Shown piece after piece: positions 15,830-24,160 of a stretch of 64,000 nucleotides of DNA. Each line of letters starts with the position of its first letter. Position 1 is the first letter of the stretch. This DNA is from Propionibacteriales bacterium. GTDB lineage: Bacteria > Actinomycetota > Actinomycetes > Propionibacteriales > Nocardioidaceae. The notes beneath the pieces are model-generated. The model was not told where the DNA came from. It saw only the letters and a program-made list of their open reading frames with translations, and did not search any database. The stretch covers positions 1 through 64,000 of the forward strand of contig JAPLCA010000005.1 in the NCBI GenBank assembly GCA_026392465.1. Direction: 5' to 3'. The translations under genes were made by a program, and so were the position numbers.

Positions 15830-18252
15830 GACAGGTGCAACGGCTCCGGCTGCGGGTGCGACCGGTGCTCACCGTCCGCGTCGACCGGGCGCTGCGACCC
15901 GTCCGCGCCCTCGCCCGTCTCCCCGACCGTGGTCGGGACGAGCCGGACGACGACCGACTTCGACGTCGGCGTGTTGCTGTGCTCCGCGACGGAGTCGAGC
16001 GGCACCAGCGGGTTCGTCTCCGGGTAGTAGGCCGCCGCGGTGCCACGCGGCGTCTCGTAGGAGACGATCCGGAACCCCGGGGCCACGCGGTCGACGTCGT
16101 CGTCGGTCCAGTGGGTGACGAGGTCCACGACGTCGCCGTCGCGCCAGCCGAGCGCCTCGATGTCGTCGGGGTGCACCAGGACCACGCGTCGCCCGTGCTC
16201 GATGCCGCGGTAGCGGTCGCTCATGCCGTAGATCGTGGTGTTGAACTGGTCGTGGCTGCGCAGCGTCTGCAGGAGGAGGTGCCCCTCCGGCACGTGCAGC
16301 ACCTCGATCGGCGAGACCGCGATCCGGCCCTTGCCGGTGGCCGTGTGGAACGAGCGGGAGTCGCGCGGCGGGTGCGGGAGCACGAAGCCGCCGGGACGGT
16401 CGACCTTGCGCTCGTAGTCCTCGCAGCCGGGGACGACGCGGGAGATGTGGCCGCGGATGATGCTGTAGTCCTCGGCCATCGCGTCCCAGTCGATGCCGTG
16501 CCGGTCGGTGCCGTCGTCCTGGCGCAGCGTGGCCCGGGCGATGCCGCAGACGATGGCCGTCTCCGAGCGCAGGTGCGGGCTGGCCGGCTCGAGCGGGCCC
16601 CGCGAGGCGTGCACCGACGACATGGAGTCCTCGACCGAGACGAACTGCGGACCGGTGGCCCGCTCGTCGACCTCGGTGCGCCCCAGCGTCGGCAGGATGA
16701 GCGCGGTCTCGCCGGTGACGAGGTGCGAGCGGTTCACCTTGGTCGACACGTGCAGCGTGAGGTCGGCGTTGCGGAGGGCGTCGGCGGCGACGTCGGTGTC
16801 GGAGACGGCGTGCACGAAGTTGCCGCCGAGGCCCATGAACACCCTGGCCTTGCCGTCACGCAGGGCGCGGACCGCGTCGACGACGTCGAGCCCGTGCTCG
16901 CGCGGCGGGTCGAAGCCGAACTCTGCCTGCAGCGCGTCGAGGAAGGTGTCGGGCGACTTCTCCCAGATGCCCATCGTGCGGTCGCCCTGCACGTTGGAGT
17001 GGCCGCGCACGGGGCACAGGCCGGCGCCGCGCTTGCCGATGTCGCCGCGGACCAGGGCGAGGTTGGTGACCTCCTTGATGGTCGCCACCGAGTTGCGGTG
17101 CTGGGTGAGGCCCATCGCCCAGCAGTAGATCGTGGCGTCCGAGGCCTCGATCATGCGGGCGGCCTGCTCGATCAGCTCGCGGGTCAGGCCGGTCGCCGCC
17201 AGGACGAGGTCCCAGTCGAGGGCGCGCACGTGCTCGACCCAGGCGTCGTAGCCGTCGGTGTACTGCTCGACGAACTCCCGGTCGACGGCGCCCCACTGCT
17301 CCAGCAGGTGGCCGAAGGCCTGGAAGAGGGCGAGGTCGCCATTGATGCGCACCGGCAGGTGGAGGTCGGCGATGTCGGTGCCGCGGCCCACCACGCCGCG
17401 CGGCTTCTGGGGGTTGCGGAAGTTGACCAGGCCGGCCTCGCGCAGCGGGTTGATCGCGAGGATCCTCGCGCCGCGCCGTTTCGCGACCTCCAGCGCCGAG
17501 AGCATCCGCGGGTGGTTGGTGCCGGGGTTCTGTCCGGCGATGACGATCAGCTCGGCGTCGTAGATGTCACGCAGGCTCACGCTGCCCTTGCCGATGCCGA
17601 TCGACTCCGCGAGCGCGACGCTCGTCGACTCGTGGCACATGTTGGAGCAGTCGGGCAGGTTGTTCGTGCCGAAGGCGCGGACGAACAGCTGGTACGTGAA
17701 CGCCGACTCGTTCGACGCGCGCCCGGACGTGTAGAAGACGGCCTCGTCGGGGGAGCCGAGCCCGTTCAGGTGCTCGGCGACGAGCGCGAAGGCGTCGTCC
17801 CACTCGATGGGCTCGTAGTGCGTGCCGCCCGGTCGCTTCACCATCGGATGGGTGATGCGGCCGAGCTGGCCCAGCCAGTACTCGTCGTGGGCGTCGAGCT
17901 CGGCGATCGAGTAGCGGGCGAACACCTCGGGCGTCGCCCGCGCCGTGGTGGCCTCCTCGGCCACGGCCTTCGCGCCGTTCTCGCAGAACTCGGCCGTGTG
18001 GCGGGCCTCGGGGTCGGGGTCGGGCCAGGCGCACGAGGTGCAGTCGAAGCCGTCGGCCTGGTTGAGCTTGAGCAGGGTCTGGGCGGTGCGCTTGGGACCC
18101 ATGTGGGAGAGCGCGCGCTCCATCGACACCTTGACCGCCGTGACACCCGCCGCAGCGTCCTTGGGGGAGTGGATCTCCAGGTCGCTCTCGTCCTGCGCGC
18201 CGAACCCCTCGACGACCGGTGCGGTGCCCGGCCCTGCCGTCCCGTTGCTCAC
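15826..18252 (-). CDS. FdhF/YdeP-type molybdopterin oxidoreductase
   Basis: An 808-residue enzyme of the DMSO-reductase superfamily, YdeP/FdhF-like branch. C71-x2-C74 (FDCTSCAWPDPD) and C90 mark the N-terminal region. C206 in SNMCHESTS is the predicted molybdenum ligand (cysteine, not selenocysteine). The C-terminal third carries the cofactor-binding barrel (IYGMSDRYRGIEHGRRVVLVHPDD). A formate dehydrogenase-like role is inferred from fdhD and the OFA transporter; YdeP relatives are linked to acid resistance. GTG at 18252 follows GGGAGG; TACGGT at 18290-18295 may be the -10. First gene of a four-gene overlapping operon. Confidence 0.85.
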   Translation of the reverse strand: MSNGTAGPGTAPVVEGFGAQDESDLEIHSPKDAAAGVTAVKVSMERALSHMGPKRTAQTLLKLNQADGFDCTSCAWPDPDPEARHTAEFCENGAKAVAEEATTARATPEVFARYSIAELDAHDEYWLGQLGRITHPMVKRPGGTHYEPIEWDDAFALVAEHLNGLGSPDEAVFYTSGRASNESAFTYQLFVRAFGTNNLPDCSNMCHESTSVALAESIGIGKGSVSLRDIYDAELIVIAGQNPGTNHPRMLSALEVAKRRGARILAINPLREAGLVNFRNPQKPRGVVGRGTDIADLHLPVRINGDLALFQAFGHLLEQWGAVDREFVEQYTDGYDAWVEHVRALDWDLVLAATGLTRELIEQAARMIEASDATIYCWAMGLTQHRNSVATIKEVTNLALVRGDIGKRGAGLCPVRGHSNVQGDRTMGIWEKSPDTFLDALQAEFGFDPPREHGLDVVDAVRALRDGKARVFMGLGGNFVHAVSDTDVAADALRNADLTLHVSTKVNRSHLVTGETALILPTLGRTEVDERATGPQFVSVEDSMSSVHASRGPLEPASPHLRSETAIVCGIARATLRQDDGTDRHGIDWDAMAEDYSIIRGHISRVVPGCEDYERKVDRPGGFVLPHPPRDSRSFHTATGKGRIAVSPIEVLHVPEGHLLLQTLRSHDQFNTTIYGMSDRYRGIEHGRRVVLVHPDDIEALGWRDGDVVDLVTHWTDDDVDRVAPGFRIVSYETPRGTAAAYYPETNPLVPLDSVAEHSNTPTSKSVVVRLVPTTVGETGEGADGSQRPVDADGEHRSHPQPEPLHLS

Positions 18253-18344
18253 GATGCTGCCTCCCGGTGCGTGCCTGCGGTCACCTTCGACCGTACCCGC
18301 TGGACCGGTGGGGCGCCTGTCGCCCGGGGGCCGTCGTGGTGCGC

Positions 18345-19481
18345 TCAGACCGCCGCGACGCCGGTGCGCCGGCCACGCCGGACGGCGGTGCTCTCCGTGC
18401 CGGTGCCGGTGCTGACTGCGGGGGAGCTGGAGGTCGAGCGGCGCGGGGCGTCCGCAGCGGCGTCCTGGCCGGCGAGGCCGGTCACGAAGTCGCCGATCTC
18501 CTCGATCGCCGCCCGCGCCTCCGGCACCCACGAGGCCGCAGCCTGGAAGACGTGCACCTGGCGGTCCCACACCTGCAGGTCGACCGGCACGCCGGCCTGC
18601 ACCAGCCGTGCGGCCATGTGCTCCGCGTCGGCGAGCAGGATCTCGCGCGACCCGATCTGGATCAGCGCCGGCGGCATGTCGTCGAGCGGCATGTCGACCG
18701 GGCACACGCGCTGGCCGTTGATGCCGCGGCGGGTGTCCATCCGCAGGGCGACGTCGGTGAACTTCTCCAGCGCCCGGAGGGGGAAGGTCTGGCAGCGGTC
18801 GGCGTTGCGGTGCTGGCGCTTGCGCTCGACGTCGACGTCGAGCAGGGGCGAGATGGCCACGACGCCCGCGGGACGGCCGAGTCCCTGGTCGAGCACGGCC
18901 CGCGCGACGCTGAACGCCAGGTAGCCGCCGGCGGAGTCGCCGGCGATCGTCACGTCCTCCGGTCGGTAGCCCTGCTCCAGCAGCCAGCGGAACCCGTCGA
19001 CGCCGTCGGCCACCGACTCGGCGATCGGCTCGTAGGGCATCTGCCGGTAGCCGACGTTGAGCACCGGCTGGCCGGAGGCGTGCGAGATGCGGGAGACGAG
19101 TCGACGATGGGTGTTCAGCCCGCAGGTCAGGAAGGCACCGCCGTGGAAGTAGAGGATCACGCGCGGGTTGCCGCCGTGGATGTCCCTCACGTCCTTGGCA
19201 GAGAGCAGCTCGCTGCCGCAGCGGGCGAGGTCGACGGTGCGCCAGCTCGTGCCCTCGTGGACGGGCAGCAGGCGCGCGGCGTGCTCGAGCAGGTTCGGCG
19301 GGAACAGGTCGAACGGCAGCCGCGTCCAGAGGTCGAGCACGGGACGCACGGTGTGCCGCAGGCCCAGGCCGAGCGCCCGCGACTGCAGGCTGGCGCCCTC
19401 GAAGTACCGCGCGTCGGCGGCGACCGACAGGTGCCCGGCACCGTGCGTCCGGGCCCTGCTGCGCTCCCTCGTGCTGACCAT
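18345..19481 (-). CDS. Alpha/beta hydrolase, hormone-sensitive-lipase-like esterase
   Basis: A 378-residue esterase of family IV type. HGGAF near residue 113 forms the oxyanion hole, GDSAGG (near 180) carries the nucleophilic serine, and the late D/H pair (around LLADAEHMA and DRQVHVFQ) completes the triad. The last about 35 residues are low-complexity Ser/Thr/Arg-rich. It is divergent from a WS/DGAT gene, which suggests a shared role in neutral lipid or wax-ester turnover. ATG start with GGGGAGAG upstream. Confidence 0.8.
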   Translation of the reverse strand: MVSTRERSRARTHGAGHLSVAADARYFEGASLQSRALGLGLRHTVRPVLDLWTRLPFDLFPPNLLEHAARLLPVHEGTSWRTVDLARCGSELLSAKDVRDIHGGNPRVILYFHGGAFLTCGLNTHRRLVSRISHASGQPVLNVGYRQMPYEPIAESVADGVDGFRWLLEQGYRPEDVTIAGDSAGGYLAFSVARAVLDQGLGRPAGVVAISPLLDVDVERKRQHRNADRCQTFPLRALEKFTDVALRMDTRRGINGQRVCPVDMPLDDMPPALIQIGSREILLADAEHMAARLVQAGVPVDLQVWDRQVHVFQAAASWVPEARAAIEEIGDFVTGLAGQDAAADAPRRSTSSSPAVSTGTGTESTAVRRGRRTGVAAV

Positions 19482-19499
19482 CGGTCTCTCCCCTCGTCA

Positions 19500-19557
19500 T
19501 GTGACGTTCACGAATATGTCACACCCGGTGACCTACGCCACACGAGATCGTTACGTT
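19500..19557. promoter_or_regulatory. Divergent promoter region with TGTGAC inverted repeats
   Basis: The spacer between the esterase and WS/DGAT genes holds TGTGAC (19500-19505) and its complement GTCACA (19518-19523), then GGTGAC completing a GTCAC-n5-GTGAC pair (19518-19532). A TACGTT box (19552-19557) lies about 17 nt after the last half-site, a good -10 for the rightward gene. The repeats would overlap both promoters, so a shared regulator is plausible. It is not identified. Confidence 0.45.
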
Positions 19558-19594
19558 AGCGCCACCGTCCCGTCTGCCGCAGGAGATTGATCGC

Positions 19595-20980
19595 ATGCCC
19601 TTCATGCCCCCCACGGACTCCATGTTCCTGTTGGCGGAGTCCCGAGAGCACCCCATGCACGTGGGCGGGCTGCAGCTGTTCCGGCCTCCTGAGGGGGCCG
19701 GGCCGGAGTTCGTGCGCGAGCTCGTGGAGGGCTTCCGGTCGGTGCAGGAGGTCTCGCCGACGTTCCGCAAGCGGCCGGCCGAGCCGGTCGGCCTCGCCGG
19801 GCAGACCTGGTGGTCCCAGGACGCCGCGATCGACCTGGACTACCACGTGCGGCACTCGGCGGTGCCGCCGCCGGGACGCATCCGCGAGCTGCTGCAGCTG
19901 ACGTCGCGCTGGCACGGGTCGCTGCTCGACCGGCACCGCCCGCTCTGGGAGGCGCACGTCGTCGAGGGGCTGCGGGACGGCCGGTTCGCCGTGTACAGCA
20001 AGATCCACCACTCGATGGTCGACGGCGTGTCGGCCCTGCGGCTGCTGCAGCGCAGCCTCAGCGACGACCCGGACGCCCGCGACTGCGTGCCGCCGTGGGC
20101 CCTGGCGCCGCGCCGTCGCCCGTCGACGGAGGTCGCGCGCCGCTTCCCGGACCCGCTCGGCCTGTTGCGCGGCGGTCTCTCGGTCGCGGAGGACGTCGCC
20201 GGCCTGCTGCCCGCGTCGATGAGGATCGTCAACCAGATCGTCCGCGAGGGCGACGTCACGCTGCCGCGGGCGCCGCGGACGATCCTCAACGGGCCGGTGG
20301 GCGGGGCGCGTCGCTTCGCCGCACAGTCCTGGGAGATCGAGCGGATCCGTCGGGTCGCGAAGTCGTCGGCGACGACGCTCAACGACGTCGTGCTCGCGAT
20401 GGTCTCCGGCGCGCTGCGGGAGTACCTGCTGGAGCAGAACGCGCTCCCGGACGAGCCGATGACCGCGATGGTGCCGGTCTCGCTCGCCCTGCGCGCCGAG
20501 TCGGCCGGCCAGGCGGGCGACGGCGGCAACTCCGTCGGCGTCATCGTGGTCAACCTCGCGACCGACGTCGAGAACGGTGCCACCCGCCTGGAGGAGATCG
20601 CCTACTCCTCGCGACGGGCGAAGAAGATCCTGGGCGGTCTGACCCCGATCCAGATCCTCGCCTTCTCGGCGCTGCAGATGGCGCCGCTCGCGCTCACGCC
20701 CGTGCCCGGGTTCGTGCGCATGACGCACCCGCCGTTCAACGTGGTCATCTCCAACGTGCCCGGCCCGAAGCAGCCGATGTACTTCAACGGGGCCGAGCTC
20801 GACGGGCTCTACCCGGTCTCGATCGTGCTGGACGGACAGGCCGTGAACGTCACCCTCTGCAGTCGCGACAAGTACCTCGACTTCGGCATCATCGGGTGCC
20901 GCACGAGCGTGCCGCACCTGCAGCGGCTGCTCACCCACCTGGAGACGTCGCTCGCCGAGCTGGAGACCGCCTGGGGCTGA
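19595..20980 (+). CDS. Wax ester synthase/diacylglycerol acyltransferase (WS/DGAT)
   Basis: A 461-residue acyltransferase that joins acyl-CoA to fatty alcohols or diacylglycerol, making storage lipids at the membrane. The active site HHSMVDG is at residues 138-144 (H138/H139 and D143 of the HHxxxDG motif). The NDVVLAMVSGALR and VISNVPGP motifs near the C-terminus are also typical. GCAGGAG precedes the ATG. Its divergent partner is an esterase of the opposite reaction type. Confidence 0.9.
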   Translation: MPFMPPTDSMFLLAESREHPMHVGGLQLFRPPEGAGPEFVRELVEGFRSVQEVSPTFRKRPAEPVGLAGQTWWSQDAAIDLDYHVRHSAVPPPGRIRELLQLTSRWHGSLLDRHRPLWEAHVVEGLRDGRFAVYSKIHHSMVDGVSALRLLQRSLSDDPDARDCVPPWALAPRRRPSTEVARRFPDPLGLLRGGLSVAEDVAGLLPASMRIVNQIVREGDVTLPRAPRTILNGPVGGARRFAAQSWEIERIRRVAKSSATTLNDVVLAMVSGALREYLLEQNALPDEPMTAMVPVSLALRAESAGQAGDGGNSVGVIVVNLATDVENGATRLEEIAYSSRRAKKILGGLTPIQILAFSALQMAPLALTPVPGFVRMTHPPFNVVISNVPGPKQPMYFNGAELDGLYPVSIVLDGQAVNVTLCSRDKYLDFGIIGCRTSVPHLQRLLTHLETSLAELETAWG

Positions 20981-21016
20981 CCCACCACCGCGCGGGGGAG
21001 TGGGCCTGCCGACACC

Positions 21017-21022
21017 TAGACT
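21017..21022 (+). promoter_or_regulatory. -10 box feeding a leaderless uORF before the EamA gene
   Basis: TAGACT, 7 nt before the ATG of the seven-codon leader ORF at 21030. Confidence 0.5.
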
Positions 21023-21029
21023 CGCGGCC

Positions 21030-21053
21030 ATGACGTCAGGGAGCCCGGCATGA
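21030..21053 (+). CDS. Seven-codon leader ORF coupled to the EamA transporter
   Basis: ATG at 21030 encodes MTSGSPA and stops with TGA at 21051-21053, which shares bases with the transporter ATG at 21050 (ATGA). TAGACT at 21017-21022 lies 7 nt before the leader ATG, so the mRNA would probably begin at or near the uORF and ribosomes would hand over to the transporter. AGGGAG inside the uORF also serves as ribosome site. A regulatory role is inferred. Confidence 0.5.
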   Translation: MTSGSPA

Positions 21054-21925
21054 CCTGGCTCCTCGCCGCCGTCGGCCTGCTGGGGGTGAGCGCGTCGGGA
21101 CCGCTCATGACCGCGACCGCGGCGCCGGTGCTCGTCATCGCGTTCTGGCGCAACGCCGCCGCGACCGCGGTGCTCGCACCGTTCGCGGTGCGCAGCCGAG
21201 CCGCGCTCACGGGCCTGCGCTGGGCCGACCTGCGGGGGACCGTCTTCGCGGGGGTCATGCTGGCGGTGCACTTCGCCGCCTGGGTCGGGGCGCTGAAGCT
21301 GACGACCGTGGCCGCGGCGACGGCGCTCACCTGCACCCAGCTGGTCTGGGTGGTGCTCGTCGACCGGCTGCGCGGCGTGCGACCCGGCCGCGCGGTGCTG
21401 CTCGGCTGCGTCGTCGCGTCGGTCGGGGTCCTGGTCGTGTCCGGCGTCGACCTGACGGTCTCGCGCCGCGCTCTCCTCGGCGACCTGCTCGCGGTCGTCG
21501 GTGGGCTCGGCGCCGCGCTGTACCTGGTGGCGGGGGAGTCGGCGCGACGTCGGCTCAGCACGACCCACTACACGACGTTCTGCTACGGCACGTGCGCCGC
21601 GGTGCTCGCCGTGGGCTGCCTCGCGACCGGTGCGTCGTTCGTCGGGTACGACGCGCACGTGTGGCTGCTGCTGGCGGCGGTGACGGTGTGCGCACAGCTG
21701 CTGGGGCACTCACTGTTCAACCACCTGCTGGCCGTCATGAGCCCGACCGTCATCTCGCTCGTCCTGCTCCTCGAGGTGCCGGGCGCGGCGCTGCTGGCTG
21801 CGGTGTTCCTCGGCCAGGCGCCGCCGGTCGGCGTCTACGGGGGGCTGTTCCTCGTGCTCGTGGGCCTCGCCGTGGTCGTGCGAGCCCGCCGGGTGCCGAC
21901 CGAGCCGGTCGAGCCGGTCGCCTGA
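21050..21925 (+). CDS. EamA/DMT-family transporter
   Basis: A 291-residue, about ten-helix drug/metabolite transporter with two EamA repeats (for example AVLLGCVVASVGVLVVSG in the first, and VISLVLLLEVPGAALLAAVFLGQ in the second). It probably exports a small metabolite; the substrate is unknown. The ATG at 21050 follows AGGGAG by 7 nt and overlaps the stop of a seven-codon leader ORF. It is alone in its transcription unit. Confidence 0.8.
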   Translation: MTWLLAAVGLLGVSASGPLMTATAAPVLVIAFWRNAAATAVLAPFAVRSRAALTGLRWADLRGTVFAGVMLAVHFAAWVGALKLTTVAAATALTCTQLVWVVLVDRLRGVRPGRAVLLGCVVASVGVLVVSGVDLTVSRRALLGDLLAVVGGLGAALYLVAGESARRRLSTTHYTTFCYGTCAAVLAVGCLATGASFVGYDAHVWLLLAAVTVCAQLLGHSLFNHLLAVMSPTVISLVLLLEVPGAALLAAVFLGQAPPVGVYGGLFLVLVGLAVVVRARRVPTEPVEPVA

Positions 21926-22042
21926 CGGCCCGCGGTCGGGGCGCGCCGACGCGCTGTGCGACGGCTCACGGGGAGTCCTGCGGTGCTGGACGTTACTCGC
22001 GGGTATCGTCGGCGTGTCACCCACGAGACGGAGGAACAACGC

Positions 22043-23236
22043 ATGGGACGCCTCGCCAGCACCGAGAACCTCACCGAGGAGCAGACCGCGATCCTCGAGA
22101 CGATCCGCGACTTCGTGGACGAGAAGATCATCCCGGTCGCCCAGCAGCTCGAGCACGACGACGAGTACCCGACCGAGATCATCGAGGGGCTCAAGGAGCT
22201 CGGCGTCTTCGGCCTGACGATCCCCGAGGAGTTCGGCGGCCTCGGCGAGTCGCTGCTGACCTACGCGCTGGTCGTCGAGGAGATCGCCCGCGGCTGGATG
22301 AGCGTCTCCGGCGTCATCAACACGCACTTCATCGTCGCCTACCTGCTGCAGCAGCACGGCACCGACGAGCAGAAGCAGAAGTACCTGCCGAAGATGGCCG
22401 TCGGCGAGGTACGTGGTGCGTTCTCGATGTCCGAGCCGGGTCTGGGCTCCGACGTCTCGGCCGTCTCGACCAAGGCGACGAAGAAGGACGACGGCTCCTA
22501 CTCGATCACCGGCCAGAAGATGTGGCTGACCAACGGCGGCACGTCGACGCTCGTGGCCGTGCTGTGCAAGACCGACGAGGGCGCCGACTCGGTCTACAAG
22601 AACATGACGACCTTCCTCGTGGAGAAGGAGCCGGGCTTCGGCGAGACCGCCCAGGGCGTCACGGTCCCCGGCAAGATCGCCAAGATGGGCTACAAGGGCG
22701 TCGAGACGACCGAGCTCATCCTCGAGGACCACCAGATCTCGGCCGACCAGATCCTGGGCGGCGAGCCGGGCAAGGGCTTCTTCCAGATGATGGACGGCGT
22801 CGAGGTCGGCCGCGTCAACGTCGCGGCCCGCGCCTGCGGCCTCGCGATCCGCGGCTTCGAGCTGGGCATCGCCTACGCGCAGCAGCGCAAGACGTTCGGC
22901 AAGCAGATCGCTGACCACCAGGCCGTCCTCTTCCGCCTCGCGGAGATGGCCACGAAGGTCGAGACGATCCACGCCATGATGGTCCGCGCGGCCCGTCTGA
23001 AGGACACCGGCAAGCGCATGGACGTCGAGGCCGGCATGGCCAAGATGCTCGCGAGCGAGTACGCCAACGAGGTCGTGGAGGACTCCTTCCGGATCCACGG
23101 CGGCTACGGCTACTCCAAGGAGTACGAGATCGAGCGCCTCATGCGCGAGGTCAAGTTCATGCTCATCGGCGAGGGCACGTCCGACATCCAGAAGATGATC
23201 ATCGGCCGCGCGCTGCTCAAGGACTACAAGCTCTGA
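22043..23236 (+). CDS. Acyl-CoA dehydrogenase
   Basis: A 397-residue flavoprotein that oxidises acyl-CoA to the trans-2-enoyl form, passing electrons to ETF. Signatures include FSMSEPGLGSDVSA (flavin/substrate motif), KMWLTNGG, RVNVAARACGLA and the C-terminal RIHGGYGYSKEYEIER with GEGTSDIQ. The chain length is not deducible. The ATG at 22043 is chosen for GGAGG 7 nt upstream; a GTG 27 nt earlier is also in frame. A hydrolase gene follows after one base, so probably an operon. Confidence 0.88.
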   Translation: MGRLASTENLTEEQTAILETIRDFVDEKIIPVAQQLEHDDEYPTEIIEGLKELGVFGLTIPEEFGGLGESLLTYALVVEEIARGWMSVSGVINTHFIVAYLLQQHGTDEQKQKYLPKMAVGEVRGAFSMSEPGLGSDVSAVSTKATKKDDGSYSITGQKMWLTNGGTSTLVAVLCKTDEGADSVYKNMTTFLVEKEPGFGETAQGVTVPGKIAKMGYKGVETTELILEDHQISADQILGGEPGKGFFQMMDGVEVGRVNVAARACGLAIRGFELGIAYAQQRKTFGKQIADHQAVLFRLAEMATKVETIHAMMVRAARLKDTGKRMDVEAGMAKMLASEYANEVVEDSFRIHGGYGYSKEYEIERLMREVKFMLIGEGTSDIQKMIIGRALLKDYKL

Positions 23237-23237
23237 C

Positions 23238-24134
23238 ATGAGCGTGCGCGAGGACGTCACGTTCACGTCGCAGGGCACCACCGTCGCCGCCTGGCACTAC
23301 CGGCCGGACGGCGACGGGGGTGGCGACCGCCCTGTCGTCGTGATGGCGCACGGCCTCGGCGGTGTCCGCGAGATGCGCCTCGACGCGTTCGCCGAGCGGT
23401 TCGCGGACGCCGGCTACGCCTGCCTGGTGTTCGACTACCGGCACTTCGGGGCGAGCGACGGGCAGCCGCGCCAGCTGCTCTCCGTCAGGCGCCAGCGGCA
23501 GGACTGGGCCGCGGCCGTCGCCTTCGCGCGCACGCTGCCCGGCGTCGACCCCTTCCGCACCGTGCTGTGGGGGTCGTCGTTCTCCGGGGGGCACGTCATC
23601 GCGGTGGCGGCCGAGGACCCGTCGGTCGCGGCCGTCGTGTCGCAGTGCCCCTACACCGACGGGCTGGCCTCGAGCCTGGCGGTCGCACCCCTGACGTCGC
23701 TGAGGGTGACGCTGCGGGCGGTCCTCGACCTCGTGGGCAGCCGGCTCGGGCGTGGCCCCCGCGGCATCCCGCTGGCCGGCGAGCCGGGGACGGTCGCGCT
23801 GATGACCGCGCCCGACGCCGTGCCGGGCTACCTGTCGCTGGTGGAGGAGGGCTCGACCTTCCGCAACGAGGTCGCCGCCCGCGTGGCCCTCGAGATCGCC
23901 CTCGGTCGCCCCGGAGCCCAGGCGAAGCGGCTGCGGTGCCCGGCGCTGTTCGTGGTCTGCGAGCGCGACACGGTGGCCCCGGCGAAGGCGACGCTGAAGC
24001 ACGTGGCGAAGGCTCCGCGCGGCGAGGTCGTGCGTCGCGACACCGGACACTTCGACATCTACACGGGCGCGGAGTTCGAGACGACGGTGCGCGACGAGCT
24101 CGACTTCCTGACGCGGCACGTGCCCGTCGGCTGA
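23238..24134 (+). CDS. Alpha/beta hydrolase
   Basis: A 298-residue hydrolase-fold protein resembling the YcjY/acetyl-xylan-type serine hydrolases. HGLGGVREM near residue 37 is the oxyanion region, GSSFSGGH near 113 carries the nucleophile, and CERDTVAP and TGHFDIYTG near the end supply acid and histidine. The natural substrate is unknown. It starts one base after the acyl-CoA dehydrogenase stop, which hints at a thioesterase or related lipid role, but that is only contextual. Confidence 0.75.
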   Translation: MSVREDVTFTSQGTTVAAWHYRPDGDGGGDRPVVVMAHGLGGVREMRLDAFAERFADAGYACLVFDYRHFGASDGQPRQLLSVRRQRQDWAAAVAFARTLPGVDPFRTVLWGSSFSGGHVIAVAAEDPSVAAVVSQCPYTDGLASSLAVAPLTSLRVTLRAVLDLVGSRLGRGPRGIPLAGEPGTVALMTAPDAVPGYLSLVEEGSTFRNEVAARVALEIALGRPGAQAKRLRCPALFVVCERDTVAPAKATLKHVAKAPRGEVVRRDTGHFDIYTGAEFETTVRDELDFLTRHVPVG

Positions 24135-24148
24135 CCGCCCTCGGCTCC

Positions 24149-24154
24149 TAGGCT
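24149..24154 (+). promoter_or_regulatory. -10 box of a probable leaderless helicase mRNA
   Basis: TAGGCT, exactly 6 nt before the GTG start at 24161. Confidence 0.55.
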
Positions 24155-24160
24155 GGACCG

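Noticed and set aside
18253..19500. N-terminal extension of the YdeP-type enzyme to about 1220 codons
   Set aside because: The extension overlaps the esterase in another frame and is compositionally random. GTG 18252 gives the family length and has a ribosome site.
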